A stretch of 6,640 nucleotides of DNA from Bdellovibrionales bacterium RBG_16_40_8 (GTDB lineage Bacteria; Bdellovibrionota; Bdellovibrionia; Bdellovibrionales; UBA1609): contig MEPT01000037.1 of assembly GCA_001769925.1 (NCBI GenBank), forward strand, positions 1 through 6,640, written 5' to 3'. Shown here one piece after another: positions 5,955-6,640 of the stretch (its first letter is position 1; every line of letters begins with the position of its first letter). The notes under the pieces are model-generated. The model did not search any database and had not been told where the DNA came from. It was given only the letters and a program-made list of their open reading frames with translations. The translations under genes were made by a program, and so were the position numbers.

Positions 5955-6640
5955 ACTGGGGGTAAGGTTACGGCGTACCTTTTTGAGGCAATAAAGAAAA
6001 TACGTGGCCAAGGGCGAATAACAGAGGCCAATATTGATGAGACCGTGCGTGAAATACGCATGGCGCTTCTAGCTGCAGATGTAAATTTTAAGGTAGTTAA
6101 AACATTTCTTGATAGGGTTAGACAAAAAGCCATTGGGGCTGATGTTCTACAAAGTGTAAGTCCTGGGCAGCAGTTTACAAAAATTGTACACGATGAGCTG
6201 GCAAATATTCTTGGTCGTGACCCTGTAGAGCTTAATCTTAAGGGCGATCCTGCTATAATTATGCTTGTTGGCCTTAACGGGGCAGGTAAAACAACAACTT
6301 CGGCAAAGCTTGCTTTACATATTAGGCAAAAAATTAAGCGAAAACCAGGGTTGGTGTCACTAGATGTGTATCGTCCGGCTGCGCAAGAGCAGCTTGAAAT
6401 TTTAGCAAAGCAAAATGGATTACCTATATTTTCAACTACTGCGCAAAAACCCAAAGATATTGCCACTCAGGCACTTAAATGGGCTCGAGATGAAATGGTT
6501 GAGGTTCTAATTTTAGATACAGCAGGCCGTATGCAAATTGATGAAGAGCTAATGACTGAGCTTAAAGAACTTAAGGCACAGTTAAGCCCTCAAGAAGTAC
6601 TTCTAGTTGTAGATAGCCAGCTTGGTCAGCAATCAGTTAA
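5955..6640 (+). CDS. ffh: Signal recognition particle GTPase Ffh, 5' end disrupted, 3' end beyond window
   Basis: Ffh binds signal sequences and 4.5S RNA and delivers ribosomes to FtsY for co-translational membrane insertion. Counting from the first codon after the in-frame stop (5952-5954), the helical N domain includes GQGRITE (18-24) and REIRMALLAADV. The G domain shows P-loop GLNGAGKTTT (106-115), DVYRPAA (137-143), DTAGR (188-192) and VVDSQLGQQ (218-226). DVYRPAA rather than DTFRAAA separates it from FtsY. The TKxD motif and methionine-rich M domain lie past the window edge. No ATG, GTG or TTG exists in this frame between the stop and Met36 inside the N domain. A frame shifted by 29 bases encodes LSDRIKL, which is what the start of Ffh should look like. 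Either the sequence has indels here, the gene is damaged, or the start is non-standard. Family assignment is secure; the start is unresolved. Confidence 0.9.
5964..5981. repeat. Near-perfect palindrome inside the 5' region of ffh
   Basis: AAGGTTACGGCGTACCTT is an inverted repeat with eight-base arms (AAGGTACG/CGTACCTT), one extra T in the left arm and a single central G. As RNA it can form AAGGT(t)A/TACCTT around the loop CGGCG, followed by more T's (run 5980-5984), somewhat like a weak terminator. It lies wholly within the 29 bases that separate the two conserved pieces of the Ffh N-terminus. Confidence 0.75.

Noticed and set aside
5956..5990. Translational bypass (as in phage T4 gene 60) to skip the 29 bases in ffh.
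   Set aside because: There are no matched take-off and landing codons, no stop immediately after the take-off point, and no canonical start upstream in that frame.
5951..6466. Long minus-strand open frame of about 171 codons opposite ffh.
   Set aside because: It is antisense to clearly conserved Ffh sequence and its Ser/Cys/Arg-rich product matches a shadow frame.

Overview
The window looks like chromosomal DNA from an AT-rich Gram-negative bacterium. It has a housekeeping NADP-type isocitrate dehydrogenase, a secreted protein built like an outer-membrane beta-barrel, an HD-GYP-type protein with an N-terminal beta-rich domain, and the 5' part of the signal recognition particle GTPase gene ffh. 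The style of the HD-GYP protein and the barrel protein would fit Bdellovibrionota or another former 'deltaproteobacterial' group. That placement is a guess from protein style, not a demonstrated assignment.

Layout: icd (71-1393, +) converges with an outer-membrane-type protein gene (1460-2929, -) across a 66-base gap holding an imperfect hairpin. Upstream of the barrel gene lies about 370 bases of non-coding DNA (2930-3298). It carries a five-copy 10-bp tandem repeat and a two-copy 22-bp repeat whose units each fold into a small hairpin. An unrecognised small gene (3299-3589, -) follows. From about 3600 to 4790 the DNA looks like a decayed accessory patch. It contains the N-terminal quarter or so of an insertion-sequence transposase (3679-4077, +), a TlpA-like thioredoxin whose native 5' end is replaced by that transposase fragment (4059-4562, +), and two out-of-frame scraps that both resemble one MFS transporter family (4566-4789, +). 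A convergent HD-GYP-like gene (4808-5791, -) follows, and the window ends inside ffh (+).

There is no single coherent new system here. The items most worth a second look are: (1) the 5' end of ffh, where no usable start codon lies in the conserved frame and a plausible native N-terminus sits in another frame, separated by 29 bases that contain a near-perfect palindrome; (2) the IS/TlpA junction, which leaves an uninterrupted 309-codon chimeric frame; (3) the internally deleted MFS gene next to it; (4) the HD-GYP-like protein that keeps most of its motif but has lost two expected metal-ligand acids; and (5) the helically phased repeats upstream of the barrel gene. No gene in the window forms an obvious pathway with another. 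TlpA plus the MFS remnant may once have been a two-gene operon.
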